A stretch of 64,000 nt of DNA from an uncultured Clostridia bacterium. Its GTDB lineage: Bacteria; Bacillota; Clostridia; Oscillospirales; Ruminococcaceae. A model generated the notes under the pieces. It saw nothing but the letters and a program-made list of their open reading frames with translations, was not told the DNA's origin and did not search any database. Shown in pieces: positions 1-8,402 of the stretch. The position numbers were made by a program, and so were the translations under genes. Positions within the stretch are counted from its first letter, which is position 1, and each line of letters opens with the position of its first letter. Location: contig CANQVE010000006.1 of NCBI GenBank assembly GCA_947627205.1, positions 1-64,000 on the forward strand, given 5' to 3'.

Positions 1-134
1 ATTCCTATCCTCAACTTTATTTTGATCTCCTTATTTTTTTATATTTTTTGTCTCACATCATTGACAAAAGTACATATGTTACAATAATTTTAAATTGTGA
101 ACATCTTTCAACAGCCTTTTTCCGACAGCTCCTT

Positions 135-608
135 TCATATCTCCTCAATTATGTTCAATATCTTCTTTCCCTGTTTCTTTGCATACTGAACTGTTTTATA
201 TGCACCTCCGCTTTTGTGGGTTATACAGCATATCACAAGGTCGGAGCGGTCTATCATGCTTTGATTTCGTATAAGTATAGCCGATTTTGGGTGAGCGTCT
301 GCGGACTTTTCGCATATCTCGACTTCATCATAATATTCAAGAAAGTTTTCTTCATTTTTGCGGAAATCGGCTTTCATATACGGCAGGACAAGCGTGAGGT
401 GAGTGTTTCCGTATCCGTAACTGCTGACCGCTTTCCTTATGGCGGCGGAGGCTATCATGTCAAACTCTCCGTCACGTCCTATAAGAAAATCGACATATTC
501 TTTCTCATTTATCAGCTCGTGCAATATCCTGTCAAGCCGGCTCTCTATCTCCGCTTCTTGTTCAATATACCTGTGACCGAAAAAACTTACGGTATAAATA
601 TTTATCAT
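135..608 (-). CDS. SLOG-family protein (DUF1273/YpsA-like)
   Basis: A Rossmann-like protein of about 157 residues that opens with the TVSFFGHR signature of SLOG/YpsA-type proteins. A later stretch (SDLVICCITHKSGGA) fits the usual second nucleotide-binding segment. SLOG proteins are thought to bind nucleotide-derived ligands, but the role of this subgroup is unknown. Three in-frame ATGs exist (623, 611, 608). The GAGGA at 617-621 lies inside the longest reading, so the ATG at 608, 8 bases after it, is preferred. A TTGACT-17-TATAAT promoter reads into the gene. It is divergent from an XRE regulator, which suggests joint control. It could be a nucleotide sensor or nucleoside-processing enzyme. 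Confidence 0.75.
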   Translation of the reverse strand: MINIYTVSFFGHRYIEQEAEIESRLDRILHELINEKEYVDFLIGRDGEFDMIASAAIRKAVSSYGYGNTHLTLVLPYMKADFRKNEENFLEYYDEVEICEKSADAHPKSAILIRNQSMIDRSDLVICCITHKSGGAYKTVQYAKKQGKKILNIIEEI

Positions 609-651
609 CATTTGTTTCCTCATTTGTCCGTGTCAATTTTAAAAAGGTATC

Positions 652-701
652 TGTTTCAATTATACCTAAAAATAGTTGTTAAGTCAATACAAATTGAAAC
701 A
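652..701. promoter_or_regulatory. Inverted repeat, candidate operator
   Basis: TGTTTCAATT and AATTGAAACA are perfect 10-bp inverted copies separated by 30 bases in the shared intergenic region of the SLOG and XRE genes. The spacing places both arms on a similar helical face, about three to four turns apart. Binding by the neighbouring XRE protein is inferred. Confidence 0.45.
659..687 (-). promoter_or_regulatory. Promoter of the SLOG gene
   Basis: On the minus strand TTGACT (682-687) and TATAAT (659-664) are 17 bases apart. The -10 box overlaps the left arm of a 10-bp inverted repeat (TGTTTCAATT at 652-661, AATTGAAACA at 692-701) that brackets the promoter, a plausible operator for the divergent XRE regulator. 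Confidence 0.75.
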
Positions 702-758
702 ATGCATAGGTGAAATTTCATCTGCGTATATTATAATTGTATGTAGGTGGTGATTGGA

Positions 759-1067
759 ATGATAGATGCGGATTTTATTTCGGACAGGATAGCAAAGCTG
801 AGAACTCAAAAGAACATCTCTGCAAGAGATATGAGCCTTAGCCTCGGACAAAGTCAAAGCTACATCAACAATATCGAAAACAAGAAAGCTATGCCGTCTA
901 TGCAGATGTTTCTTTATATATGCGAGTTTCTCGGAGTTGAACCGAAAGATTTCTTTGATGAAAATGTGACAAGTCCGAATAAACTTGCTGACGCTGTCGA
1001 GGCATTAAAGCCTCTTTCTCCGAAACAGCTCGAATTGCTCACAGCGCTTGCAAAAGAGATGAAATAA
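759..1067 (+). CDS. XRE-family transcriptional regulator
   Basis: A 102-residue DNA-binding protein with one XRE/Cro-type helix-turn-helix at about residues 8-62 (ISARDMSLSLGQSQSYINNI, then MPSMQMFLYICEFLGVEPKDF). The tail contains a leucine-rich helix suited to dimerisation. A GTG at 747 would add four residues, but AGGTGG (745-750) sits 8 bases before the ATG at 759, so the ATG is taken. It is divergent from the SLOG gene, and the inverted repeat between them is the obvious candidate binding site. A weak -10 (TATAAT, 732-737) precedes it and an intrinsic terminator follows directly. Its signal is unknown. Confidence 0.85.
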   Translation: MIDADFISDRIAKLRTQKNISARDMSLSLGQSQSYINNIENKKAMPSMQMFLYICEFLGVEPKDFFDENVTSPNKLADAVEALKPLSPKQLELLTALAKEMK

Positions 1068-1090
1068 GGCGGTAATGAAAACCGCCTTTT
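1068..1090 (+). terminator. Intrinsic terminator after the XRE gene
   Basis: GGCGGT (1068-1073) pairs with ACCGCC (1081-1086) and is followed by TTTT. It starts directly at the stop codon. Confidence 0.8.
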
Positions 1091-1124
1091 CATTCATGTA
1101 ACCGTATATTTTACTCTCTGCCTA

Positions 1125-1153
1125 TTGACAAAAGTCTGTAAGTATGATATAAT
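1125..1153 (+). promoter_or_regulatory. Promoter of the pan/coa operon
   Basis: TTGACA (1125-1130) and TATAAT (1148-1153) are 17 bases apart, a consensus vegetative promoter. Transcription should start near 1160, giving a leader of about 120 bases before panG. Confidence 0.85.
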
Positions 1154-1159
1154 GTAAGT

Positions 1160-1281
1160 GTTGAGATATCAGTGCGGATGGTATTCCGTTTATCGGAAAC
1201 TGTACCGACATATTATCGCCAACTCCCGTTTCGCAGTCGGAAACATCCCGCGCCGCCATTTAAAGGAAAGGCGGAGATGCG
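1160..1281 (+). promoter_or_regulatory. Structured leader of the pan operon (possible pan-motif RNA)
   Basis: The leader holds several short hairpins: TTCCG/CGGAA (1184-1198) and CCGCC (1253-1257) against GGCGG (1270-1274). The latter stem covers the panG ribosome-binding site GGCGGAG (1270-1276). A conserved pan RNA motif is known upstream of panB/C/D genes in Firmicutes. Membership is suggested by position and hairpin content only; no covariance model could be run. Confidence 0.45.
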
Positions 1282-2142
1282 ATGAACATTGGTTTTATCG
1301 GAGCAGGAAAAGCAGGGAGCTCTTTAGGAAAATTTTTCGCGGACAGCGGTTGCTGTGTGACGGGCTATTACAGCCTGCACGAAAGCTCGGCGCGCGCGGC
1401 TTCGGAGTTTACGGGTTCTAAATTTTACAGCAGACCTGAAGAAGTGATAAAAGAGAGCGACGCGGTTTTTTTGACTGTTCCCGACGCGGCAATAGGCTCG
1501 GTCTATGACGAGCTTAGAAATTTCGATATTGAGGGCAGGCATATATGTCATTGCAGTGGAGTGATGACGGCGGCTGAGGCGTTTCCCGATATTCGCCGAC
1601 GCAAGGCTTTTGGATATTCTGTACATCCGCTATTTCCCTTTTCGGGAGCTGAAAGCTCAAAGGGAGATCTCGCGGGTGCATTTTTTTGCATTGAGGGAAG
1701 CGAAGAACATCTTTCAGAGTGGAAAAGTTTTCTCGAAAATCTCGGCTTAAATGTGCAAATAATAAGCCCCGAAGCAAAACCGCGCTATCACGCCGCCTGC
1801 GCTGTAGCAAGCAACCTTGTTTGCGCGCTTATCGACGAGAGCGTCGGGCTTATGACAGAGTGCGGATTTACAAGAGAAAGCGCGCTTTTGGCGCTTGAGC
1901 CGCTAATTCGCAGGAATACGGAGAACATTCTGAAATACGGTCCTGCAAAAGCGCTTTCGGGAGCTGTCGAGCGAAACGATATAAAGACCGTAAAAAAACA
2001 CCTCGATTGTTTTCCGACAGCCTCTGAAAAGGAAATGTACCGCGCGGTGTCCGAAAGGCTTATAAAAACAGCCCGCGCGAAAAATCCCGATACCGATTAT
2101 TCCGAGCTTGAAAAATTGCTTATGGGAGGTAATCAAAAATGA
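1282..2142 (+). CDS. panG: Ketopantoate reductase PanG type (Rossmann + DUF2520)
   Basis: Predicted to reduce 2-ketopantoate to pantoate with NADPH in the cytoplasm. The N-terminus carries a dinucleotide-binding glycine motif (GFIGAGKAGSSLG, residues 4-16); from about residue 125 the chain is a DUF2520-type helical domain with the YHAACAVASN segment. It is unlike PanE or IlvC. PanG was described as the sole ketopantoate reductase of Francisella, with homologues reported in Clostridium difficile and Enterococcus. Being first in an operon with panB, panC and panD, which otherwise lacks this step, strongly supports the assignment. It overlaps panB by ATGA, implying coupled translation. Its ribosome-binding site lies in a leader hairpin. 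Confidence 0.85.
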   Translation: MNIGFIGAGKAGSSLGKFFADSGCCVTGYYSLHESSARAASEFTGSKFYSRPEEVIKESDAVFLTVPDAAIGSVYDELRNFDIEGRHICHCSGVMTAAEAFPDIRRRKAFGYSVHPLFPFSGAESSKGDLAGAFFCIEGSEEHLSEWKSFLENLGLNVQIISPEAKPRYHAACAVASNLVCALIDESVGLMTECGFTRESALLALEPLIRRNTENILKYGPAKALSGAVERNDIKTVKKHLDCFPTASEKEMYRAVSERLIKTARAKNPDTDYSELEKLLMGGNQK

Positions 2143-3002
2143 AAAAAAATACTGTAACAACTCTTGCGGAAATGAAAAAACGCGGTGAAAAAATATCGCA
2201 GATAACCTGCTATGATTATTCGACCGCACGCATTTTCGACGACGCGGGAATAAATTCAATACTTGTCGGTGACAGCCTCGGCATGACAATGCAGGGCTAT
2301 GAGGATACACTGCCCGTTACAATGGACGAGATGATAGTTTACGGCAGAAGCGTCGGACGCGCTTGCAAAAACGCGTTTGTTGTAGTGGATATGCCGTTTA
2401 TGAGCTATCAGGTCTCCGCAGAACAGGCGGTGGCAAACGCGGGGCGCATAATGAAAGAGTGCGGAGCAAATGCGGTAAAGCTCGAGGGCGGAAGAACGGT
2501 CTGCCCGCAGATATCCGCAATAACCGCCTGCGGTATACCCGTCTGCGCTCATGTCGGAATGACACCGCAGTCTGTAAACAGCTTCGGCGGGTTTAAAGTC
2601 CAGGGCAAGGGCGAAGAAAACGCAAGACGCGTTTTAGAGGACGCTCTCGCCGTAGAAAAAGCAGGAGCGTTTATGGTGGTTTTAGAGTGCGTTCCTCCGA
2701 AACTTGCGGCGCTTATCACAAAGAAAACGCGCATGATAACCATAGGCATAGGCGCAAGCGCTGGCTGTGACGGTCAGGTGCTGGTATATCAGGATATGAT
2801 GGGAATGTCCGATCTCACGCCGAAATTCGTAAAGCGTTTTGCTGAAATAGGCGAACAAATGAAATCCGCCGTTTCGGAATATGACAGAGAGGTAAAATCG
2901 GGCGAGTTCCCGTCAGCGGAACACACCTACCCTAAGAGCGACTGTTCGGACGAATTTCTAGGCGTTTTGGACAGCGAGTATAAGGACATCGGAGAGGAGT
3001 AA
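2139..3002 (+). CDS. panB: 3-methyl-2-oxobutanoate hydroxymethyltransferase
   Basis: First committed step of pantothenate synthesis: it transfers a hydroxymethyl group from methylene-tetrahydrofolate to 2-oxoisovalerate, giving ketopantoate. The length (287 residues) and the VGDSLGMTMQGY segment (43-54) are typical. Asp45 and Asp84 match the magnesium ligands of the E. coli enzyme, and the glutamate in KLEGG (residue 116) matches the third acidic residue. GGFKVQGKG follows as in the family. The start overlaps the panG stop, with GGGAGGT placed just before it. The last 25 residues are variable. Confidence 0.97.
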   Translation: MKKNTVTTLAEMKKRGEKISQITCYDYSTARIFDDAGINSILVGDSLGMTMQGYEDTLPVTMDEMIVYGRSVGRACKNAFVVVDMPFMSYQVSAEQAVANAGRIMKECGANAVKLEGGRTVCPQISAITACGIPVCAHVGMTPQSVNSFGGFKVQGKGEENARRVLEDALAVEKAGAFMVVLECVPPKLAALITKKTRMITIGIGASAGCDGQVLVYQDMMGMSDLTPKFVKRFAEIGEQMKSAVSEYDREVKSGEFPSAEHTYPKSDCSDEFLGVLDSEYKDIGEE

Positions 3003-3005
3003 AAA

Positions 3006-3860
3006 ATGATAATTGCAAAGACAATAAAAGAAGTCAGAGAATATGTAAAGAAATGGCGCGGCGAGGGGCAGAGCATAGGTTTAGTCCCGACAATGGGCTA
3101 TCTTCACGATGGTCACGCGAGCCTTGTAGATAAGGCAAGAAGCGAGTGCGGAAAAGTCGTTGTTTCGGACTTTGTAAATCCTACTCAATTTTCCCCTAAC
3201 GAAGATCTGCAAAGCTACCCGCGCGATTTTGAGCATGACTGCAAACTGCTCGAAGAACACGGCTGCGACTTGGTTTTCTACCCGTCGGTCGAAGAAATGT
3301 ACGAGCCGAACGCCGCGACCTATGTTGAGATACTTGACGAAATGCCCAAACAGCTTTGCGGAAAAACGCGTCCTATCCACTTCCGCGGAGTCTGCACGGT
3401 CGTTTCAAAGCTGTTCAACATTGTTCAGCCCGACAAGGCGTTTTTCGGTCAGAAAGACGCTCAGCAGCTCGCGATAATTCGCAGAATGGTAAAAGAAATG
3501 TCCTACGGGATAGAGATAATCGGCTGTCCTATAGTGCGCGAAAGCGACGGGCTTGCAAAGTCCTCGCGCAACACCTATCTTAACGCCGAAGAACGCAAAG
3601 CGGCGCTTGTGCTGTCAAAGGCAGTGTTCCGCGGCGAGGAGCTTGTAAAGTCGGGAGTTATTGACAGCGAAAAGGTGCTTTCGGAAATGAGAGCGATAAT
3701 AACCGCCGAACCGCTTGCAAAGATAGACTATGTTTCGGCAGTTGACGGCGTTACAATGCAGCCCGTAACCGAAATAACAAACGGCGTTCTGGTGGCAATG
3801 GCGGTGTATATCGGAAAAACAAGGCTTATAGACAACTTTATAGCGGGGGGACTAAAATGA
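3006..3860 (+). CDS. panC: Pantoate--beta-alanine ligase (pantothenate synthetase)
   Basis: Joins pantoate and beta-alanine with ATP through a pantoyl-adenylate. The nucleotidyltransferase signature [13 protein letters not shown] (28-40) contains the HxGH motif (His34-His37). [10 protein letters not shown] and the KMSKS-like SSRNTYLN segment are present. At 284 residues it is full length. It begins three bases after panB behind a strong GAGGAG and overlaps the panD start by four bases, so translation of the three genes is probably coupled. Confidence 0.97.
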   Translation: MIIAKTIKEVREYVKKWRGEGQSIGLVPTMGYLHDGHASLVDKARSECGKVVVSDFVNPTQFSPNEDLQSYPRDFEHDCKLLEEHGCDLVFYPSVEEMYEPNAATYVEILDEMPKQLCGKTRPIHFRGVCTVVSKLFNIVQPDKAFFGQKDAQQLAIIRRMVKEMSYGIEIIGCPIVRESDGLAKSSRNTYLNAEERKAALVLSKAVFRGEELVKSGVIDSEKVLSEMRAIITAEPLAKIDYVSAVDGVTMQPVTEITNGVLVAMAVYIGKTRLIDNFIAGGLK

Positions 3861-4246
3861 CGCTCGAAATGCTTAAAGGCAAGATCCACCGCGCAACGGT
3901 AAAACAGGCACAGCTTGATTATGTCGGCTCGATAACCATTGACAAAGAGCTTATGAAAGCGGCGGGGATACTTGAATATGAAAAAGTGCAGGTCGTAAAT
4001 GTAAACAACGGCGAGCGCTTTGAAACTTATGTAATTTCGGGAGAGAACGGAATGATCTGCCTAAACGGCGCGGCGGCACGCTGTGCGAGCGTAGGCGACA
4101 AGGTAATAATTATGGCGTATGCACAGCTTACTCCCGAAGAAGCCGCAGTTCATAAACCGACAGTTGTATTTGTGGACGAAAACAACAAGCCCACGCGTAT
4201 CGCAAACTATGAAAAGCACGGGCTTCTTGAAGATATGGAGCAGTAA
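3857..4246 (+). CDS. panD: Aspartate 1-decarboxylase proenzyme
   Basis: Makes beta-alanine from L-aspartate for PanC. The Gly24-Ser25 pair (DYVGSITID) is the self-cleavage site that yields the pyruvoyl cofactor. Lys9 and the [11 protein letters not shown] and NGAAARC segments are typical, as is the length (129 residues). It overlaps panC by ATGA and is followed two bases later by coaBC. Since it self-processes, it needs a maturation factor only in groups that have PanM/PanZ, none of which is seen here. Confidence 0.97.
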   Translation: MTLEMLKGKIHRATVKQAQLDYVGSITIDKELMKAAGILEYEKVQVVNVNNGERFETYVISGENGMICLNGAAARCASVGDKVIIMAYAQLTPEEAAVHKPTVVFVDENNKPTRIANYEKHGLLEDMEQ

Positions 4247-4248
4247 AT

Positions 4249-5454
4249 ATGGAACAAGACCTCAAAGGAAAGCGCGTTCTTGTCGGCATAAGCGGGGGAA
4301 TAGCCGCCTATAAAATGGCGGATACAGTCAGTATGCTCATAAAAGCGGGCGCGGAAGTCGATGTGATAATGACGAAAAACGCGGCGGAGTTTATAACTCC
4401 GCTGACGTTTGAAACGCTCACAAAGAAAAGGTGCGTTGTGGACACATTTGCGCGCGATTTTCAGTATGACGTAGCGCACATCTCTCTCGCAAAGGCGGCG
4501 GATATAATTCTTATTGCTCCCGCGACAGCCGATATTATTGCGAAAACGGCGCACGGCATTGCAGACGATATGCTGACTACAACTGTTCTCGCGGCAAAAT
4601 GCAAAAAGCTCATTGCGCCCTCTATGAACACCGCCATGCTCGAAAACCCGATAACTCGGGATAACATTGAAACGCTGAAAAAATACGGCTTTGAAATAAT
4701 AGAGCCCGACAGCGGGAGGCTCGCCTGCGGGGATTTGGGAAAAGGAAAACTGCCCTCTCCCGAAATTCTCGTACAGCATGTTATGCGCCATATTGCTCGG
4801 GAGAAAACGCTTTCGGGCGTAAAAGTTACAGTCACTGCGGGAGCAACCCAGGAGGCTCTCGATCCCGTGCGCTTTCTCACAAACCACAGCAGCGGAAAAA
4901 TGGGCTACGCTATTGCGCGCGAAGCAATGCTCCGCGGCGCGGACGTTACTCTTATAAGCGGAGCAGCGCAGATAGAACCGCCGATGTTCGTAAAAATGAA
5001 AAAGGTCGTTTCGGCAGCGGATATGCTGAAAGCAGTTGAAGAAGTTCTTCCCGAAACGGACATTCTTATAAAAGCCGCGGCAGTAGCCGACTATCGTCCG
5101 AAAAACGTTTCGGACAATAAGATGAAAAAACATGACGACGATCTGAATTTACCGCTTGAACGTACCGAGGACATTTTAAAGCATGTAAGCGAAAACCGGC
5201 ACGCGGGATTGTTCGTCTGCGGGTTTTCAATGGAAACGGAAAACCTCATTGAAAACTCACGCGAAAAGCTCTTTAAAAAAGGGCTCGATATGATAGCCGC
5301 AAACAGTTTGAAAACAGAGGGCGCGGGATTTGGCGTAGATACAAATGTAATAACTCTCATAACGCCCGACGGTATTAAAGAACTTCCTCTTATGTCAAAG
5401 GCAAGCGCCGCAAAAGAGCTTCTTAGCGAAATAGAAAAAAGGGTGACGGCATGA
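4249..5454 (+). CDS. coaBC: Bifunctional CoaBC (PPC synthetase/decarboxylase)
   Basis: Converts 4'-phosphopantothenate to 4'-phosphopantetheine by adding cysteine and then decarboxylating. The N-terminal flavin domain (about 1-190) has the active-site His77 (VAHISLA), the APSMNTAM motif (123-130) and the key cysteine Cys160 in ACGDLGKGK. The C-terminal synthetase domain (about 190-401) begins VKVTVTAGATQE and contains the NHSSGKMG nucleotide site and a KAAAVADYRP lysine motif. Length is as expected. It overlaps coaX by ATGA. Neighbouring panBCD and coaX make the operon a near-complete CoA route. Confidence 0.97.
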   Translation: MEQDLKGKRVLVGISGGIAAYKMADTVSMLIKAGAEVDVIMTKNAAEFITPLTFETLTKKRCVVDTFARDFQYDVAHISLAKAADIILIAPATADIIAKTAHGIADDMLTTTVLAAKCKKLIAPSMNTAMLENPITRDNIETLKKYGFEIIEPDSGRLACGDLGKGKLPSPEILVQHVMRHIAREKTLSGVKVTVTAGATQEALDPVRFLTNHSSGKMGYAIAREAMLRGADVTLISGAAQIEPPMFVKMKKVVSAADMLKAVEEVLPETDILIKAAAVADYRPKNVSDNKMKKHDDDLNLPLERTEDILKHVSENRHAGLFVCGFSMETENLIENSREKLFKKGLDMIAANSLKTEGAGFGVDTNVITLITPDGIKELPLMSKASAAKELLSEIEKRVTA

Positions 5455-6188
5455 TACTTACCTTAGATGTCGGAAACACAACTATAGCTCTTGTAGGTTT
5501 TGACAGTAATACCAATGTTATATTCAGCGAGAAGATACCGTCCGACCTTAATTTTTATGAGCCTCTTAAAAATGCCTTGAGCGGAATGACAGTAAGCTGC
5601 GCGCTTATATCGTCGGTCGTTCCCTCATTAACAAAACCGTTGAGCGAGGCAATTTATGAGTTATATGAGATAGTTCCGAGAATTATAACGGCGGAAATGT
5701 ACAGCGGTATTCTTAGTTTTGCAATACCCGAACCCGAAAAGCTCGGTATTGACAGAATAGCCGACAGCGCGTGGGCAGCTTTAAATTATCAGCTTCCCGC
5801 AATAACAGTAGACCTCGGCACCGCGACAACAATTAACGTAATAAGCAAAGGCAGCGTCTTTCTCGGCGGGATGATCGCTTCGGGAATACTGACCTCGTTA
5901 AACTCGCTCTGCGAGCATACGGCACAGCTTCCGAAAATAGAACTTGAAATTCCCGACAGCATTATCGGGAAAAACACCCGCGAATGTATGCTTTCGGGAG
6001 CAGTATTCGGCGCGGCGGCAATGATAGAGGGCGTTGTTTCGCGCATTGAAGAGGAGCTTGGAGAACAGGCTTCGTGCATACTGACGGGCGGAGGCGCAGT
6101 GTTTGTAAAACCGTTTCTTCCGAGCAGGTTTGTTTATGAACCGTTCCTTGGCGCAAGGGGAATATTCTTGAGCAGTAAAATATTATAA
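5451..6188 (+). CDS. coaX: Type III pantothenate kinase
   Basis: Phosphorylates pantothenate, the entry step to CoA. The N-terminal phosphate motif DVGNTT (6-11), GIDRIADSAWAA and DLGTATTINVI are signatures of the ASKHA-fold type III kinase, which needs a monovalent cation and is not inhibited by CoA. At 245 residues it is slightly short of the usual 255 or so but looks complete. It overlaps coaBC by four bases and ends the operon before a strong terminator. The phosphopantetheine adenylyltransferase (coaD) and dephospho-CoA kinase (coaE) genes are not in the window. Confidence 0.93.
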   Translation: MILTLDVGNTTIALVGFDSNTNVIFSEKIPSDLNFYEPLKNALSGMTVSCALISSVVPSLTKPLSEAIYELYEIVPRIITAEMYSGILSFAIPEPEKLGIDRIADSAWAALNYQLPAITVDLGTATTINVISKGSVFLGGMIASGILTSLNSLCEHTAQLPKIELEIPDSIIGKNTRECMLSGAVFGAAAMIEGVVSRIEEELGEQASCILTGGGAVFVKPFLPSRFVYEPFLGARGIFLSSKIL

Positions 6189-6195
6189 AAAATCA

Positions 6196-6228
6196 GGGCT
6201 GAACTCGTTTCGTTCAGCCCCGTTTTTT
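6196..6228. terminator. Bidirectional terminator between coaX and the membrane-protein gene
   Basis: GGGCTGAAC (6196-6204) pairs with GTTCAGCCC (6212-6220), followed by CGTTTTTT on the plus strand and preceded by an A-run that serves as a T-tract for the convergent minus-strand gene. Confidence 0.88.
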
Positions 6229-6252
6229 ATTTTGTTCACATAACAGCATAAG

Positions 6253-7998
6253 TCAGACCGCGCCTTTTGTTGTTTGTGCTTTTGATGATTTTTTGCGCCG
6301 AATAATTATCGGAATTATAACTAAGAGAATAACGGACGCAAGCGAAATAAAATAGGAAATTGTCTTGATGAATGTCGGGTGGTGCTCGACTGTTATCCTG
6401 CCTTGTGCGCCCGAAAGTTTGACTTCCAAAAGTCCGTTTTCGGACATTGTTGTTTCAAGCTGAAGTCCGTTTTCATCTGCCGCTTCATAGCCCTTGTACC
6501 AGATGTACGGAAGTACGGCATAGTTTGCGCTTTCGTTCAGTGTAAATGTAAGCGTGCCGTTGTTTCTTTCGCAGTCTATGTACTCCCCGCTGTCAAGGAT
6601 TATTCTGTCGCCCATTTCAACGACCGCGTCTTTACCTCCGTTCTGCGCCGCGCGCGGCAGCCATTCGCCGTTTCCGATCGCCGTCGTTTCGCTTATGTTA
6701 TCATAATGGTCGTCATAATAAGGCTCTTCCGTGTGATTTACTCCTCCCACTTCTACATGAATAAACGCAACGAGAACAGCCAGCGCCGTCATTAGTATCA
6801 TAGCCCTCTTCGGCGCTTTTGCAAATTCGGAAATGTAGTAAATATATATTGTCCCCGCAATTATAAGTAAAATAGATGCAGGCGCAAAAAATCTCCACGG
6901 GAATTGCATAAAATTGAAGATAACCGAAAGAAACTCCCATGGAACGAGCTCCGTTGACATAAGCGCAAAAATAATCCCCATTATAAGAAATGTGTCCGCA
7001 AATATGAGAATGTTCTTTCGCTTTTTTGTGTTTTCGTCCATTAAATACGCTTCATAAACGGGAGATCTTTTTGTAATAAAAATTCTCGGAACACACATCA
7101 GGAAAACGGGAAATTTCATTCCCGCAACTCCTCCGCCGTCCATAATATCCTTAAATAATCTTACAAACGGTATAGCATTGTCCACTGTTTCATAAGCCGA
7201 TTTTTTTACGGACATCTCGCAGGACATAAGAAGCTCGCATAACGGAAGCCAATAAAACGCCGTGACAAGCGCCGCACAGCCCGCCGTTATAAAAAGTTTC
7301 GGCAGTTTTTTGCGGTCGGATATTATCCGCTTTATAAAAATTACCGAAAGTATTACGGCAATTATAAGTGCAAGCGCGGTCGAGATAGAATGGCTCAAAA
7401 GCATACCTGCAAAGCCTATCCCTAAAACATACGGCTTTTTGAATTTGTCAAAAATAAAGTCGTACAGCCCGTATAATATAAGAGGCCAGAATACATAAGC
7501 GAGCACTTCTCCCAGAGCAAAGCGCGTAATGATATTGTCCAGGCGATAGGAAGAAAGCACATAAACCACAGCGCCTATCGTCCCGCAGATACGGCTTTCG
7601 GAAATGTTCCTCAAAAATATAAACATAAAGCAGTATGAAAATACACCGCACAAAAATAAAAACATAGCCATGCTTTCCCCGATACTTACGCCGCATACTC
7701 TCAAAAATGAGGGAATAAGCAAAAATATATCGGGATAAGCAAACCCCGCATAGCCTCCTCCGCCGAAATAGAGATAGTCTATCCCCGAAAAAAGCTCGTT
7801 GTTTTCGATGCTGTATTTAAGGGCTTCAACGCGCAGATAGTGATACCTGAAATCGTGACCTGTTATGGGTATGTCAAAAGGGTACAGAATTGATATAAGA
7901 TAGTAGTTCGCAAAAAGAAAACAAATGACGCATAATATCGTTGCTGAGTTTTTCCTGATAAATGCAATAAAGCTGTTTTTACATTTTTGAAAGTCCAT
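6253..7998 (-). CDS. Polytopic membrane protein, PTPS-related/YfhO-like (GT-C-like)
   Basis: A 581-residue protein with about twelve hydrophobic segments and a soluble region near residues 425-545. The first extracytoplasmic loop has ITGHDFRYHYLR, resembling the GHDLPFH loop of the 6-pyruvoyl-tetrahydropterin synthase-related membrane family and of YfhO-type proteins. These resemble GT-C glycosyltransferases, whose acidic residue in that loop is catalytic, so a role in transferring a lipid-linked sugar to a surface polymer is possible but unproven. One TM helix near the C-terminus is followed by a basic tail (RRKKSSK). It stands alone, convergent with coaX. Confidence 0.75.
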   Translation of the reverse strand: MDFQKCKNSFIAFIRKNSATILCVICFLFANYYLISILYPFDIPITGHDFRYHYLRVEALKYSIENNELFSGIDYLYFGGGGYAGFAYPDIFLLIPSFLRVCGVSIGESMAMFLFLCGVFSYCFMFIFLRNISESRICGTIGAVVYVLSSYRLDNIITRFALGEVLAYVFWPLILYGLYDFIFDKFKKPYVLGIGFAGMLLSHSISTALALIIAVILSVIFIKRIISDRKKLPKLFITAGCAALVTAFYWLPLCELLMSCEMSVKKSAYETVDNAIPFVRLFKDIMDGGGVAGMKFPVFLMCVPRIFITKRSPVYEAYLMDENTKKRKNILIFADTFLIMGIIFALMSTELVPWEFLSVIFNFMQFPWRFFAPASILLIIAGTIYIYYISEFAKAPKRAMILMTALAVLVAFIHVEVGGVNHTEEPYYDDHYDNISETTAIGNGEWLPRAAQNGGKDAVVEMGDRIILDSGEYIDCERNNGTLTFTLNESANYAVLPYIWYKGYEAADENGLQLETTMSENGLLEVKLSGAQGRITVEHHPTFIKTISYFISLASVILLVIIPIIIRRKKSSKAQTTKGAV

Positions 7999-8039
7999 GT
8001 TATAACCTCTTGTAAAGCAGATGTGCGTTTGCTTTTTAT

Positions 8040-8068
8040 ATTATATATCAAAACGCCTGTGATTTCAA
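8040..8068 (-). promoter_or_regulatory. Promoter of the membrane-protein gene
   Basis: On the minus strand TTGAAA (8063-8068) and TATAAT (8040-8045) are 17 bases apart, 41 bases before the ATG at 7998. Confidence 0.7.
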
Positions 8069-8103
8069 GTGGTAAGAGAGCAAAATTTTTCCCGCCCGAA
8101 TGC

Positions 8104-8132
8104 TTGATTTTTTTCAACATTTATGTTAGAAT
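8104..8132 (+). promoter_or_regulatory. Promoter of the 63-residue gene
   Basis: TTGATT (8104-8109) and TAGAAT (8127-8132) are 17 bases apart, 28 bases before the chosen start. Confidence 0.65.
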
Positions 8133-8160
8133 AAGACAAACGTATATGAAAGGTGATACT

Positions 8161-8352
8161 ATGGATATTTTAAAGGAGATAAAAGGAAACGACAAGATAA
8201 TAGAAAAGATAATGCGCGGCGCAGAGCGGGGAAATTCTCCCGATGTCATAGCCGACTCGGTTAAGCTCCCCGTAAGCGCGGTCCGCGTGATACTGCAGAT
8301 ATACTATACCCACCCAGGAATTGACGTTCAGGGAATAATCGACAGACTGTGA
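8161..8352 (+). CDS. Small hypothetical protein, HTH-like
   Basis: A 63-residue acidic/basic helical protein without a recognised family. The middle (SPDVIADSVKLPVSAVRVIL) has the spacing of a helix-turn-helix, as in small regulators that count on a recognition helix starting PVSAV. The start at 8161 is chosen because AAAGGTGAT lies just upstream; an in-frame ATG at 8146 and a much longer open frame back to 7987 lack a ribosome-binding site. It has its own promoter and is divergent from the membrane-protein gene. Function unknown. Confidence 0.6.
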   Translation: MDILKEIKGNDKIIEKIMRGAERGNSPDVIADSVKLPVSAVRVILQIYYTHPGIDVQGIIDRL

Positions 8353-8402
8353 AGCAACGTTTTGCAAATTGAACATTCAATTATCTGCTTTTTGTACAGC
8401 GC

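Noticed and set aside
48-713. 221-residue plus-strand open frame
   Set aside because: It lies antisense to the SLOG gene, has no ribosome-binding site and is rich in Phe/Tyr/Ile as expected of a shadow frame.
1158-1421. Open frame crossing the pan leader
   Set aside because: It starts at the transcription start, has no ribosome-binding site and runs into panG in another frame. The leader explains the sequence better.
4207-5133. 308-residue minus-strand open frame over coaBC
   Set aside because: It is antisense to a clear bifunctional CoaBC and has no family features.
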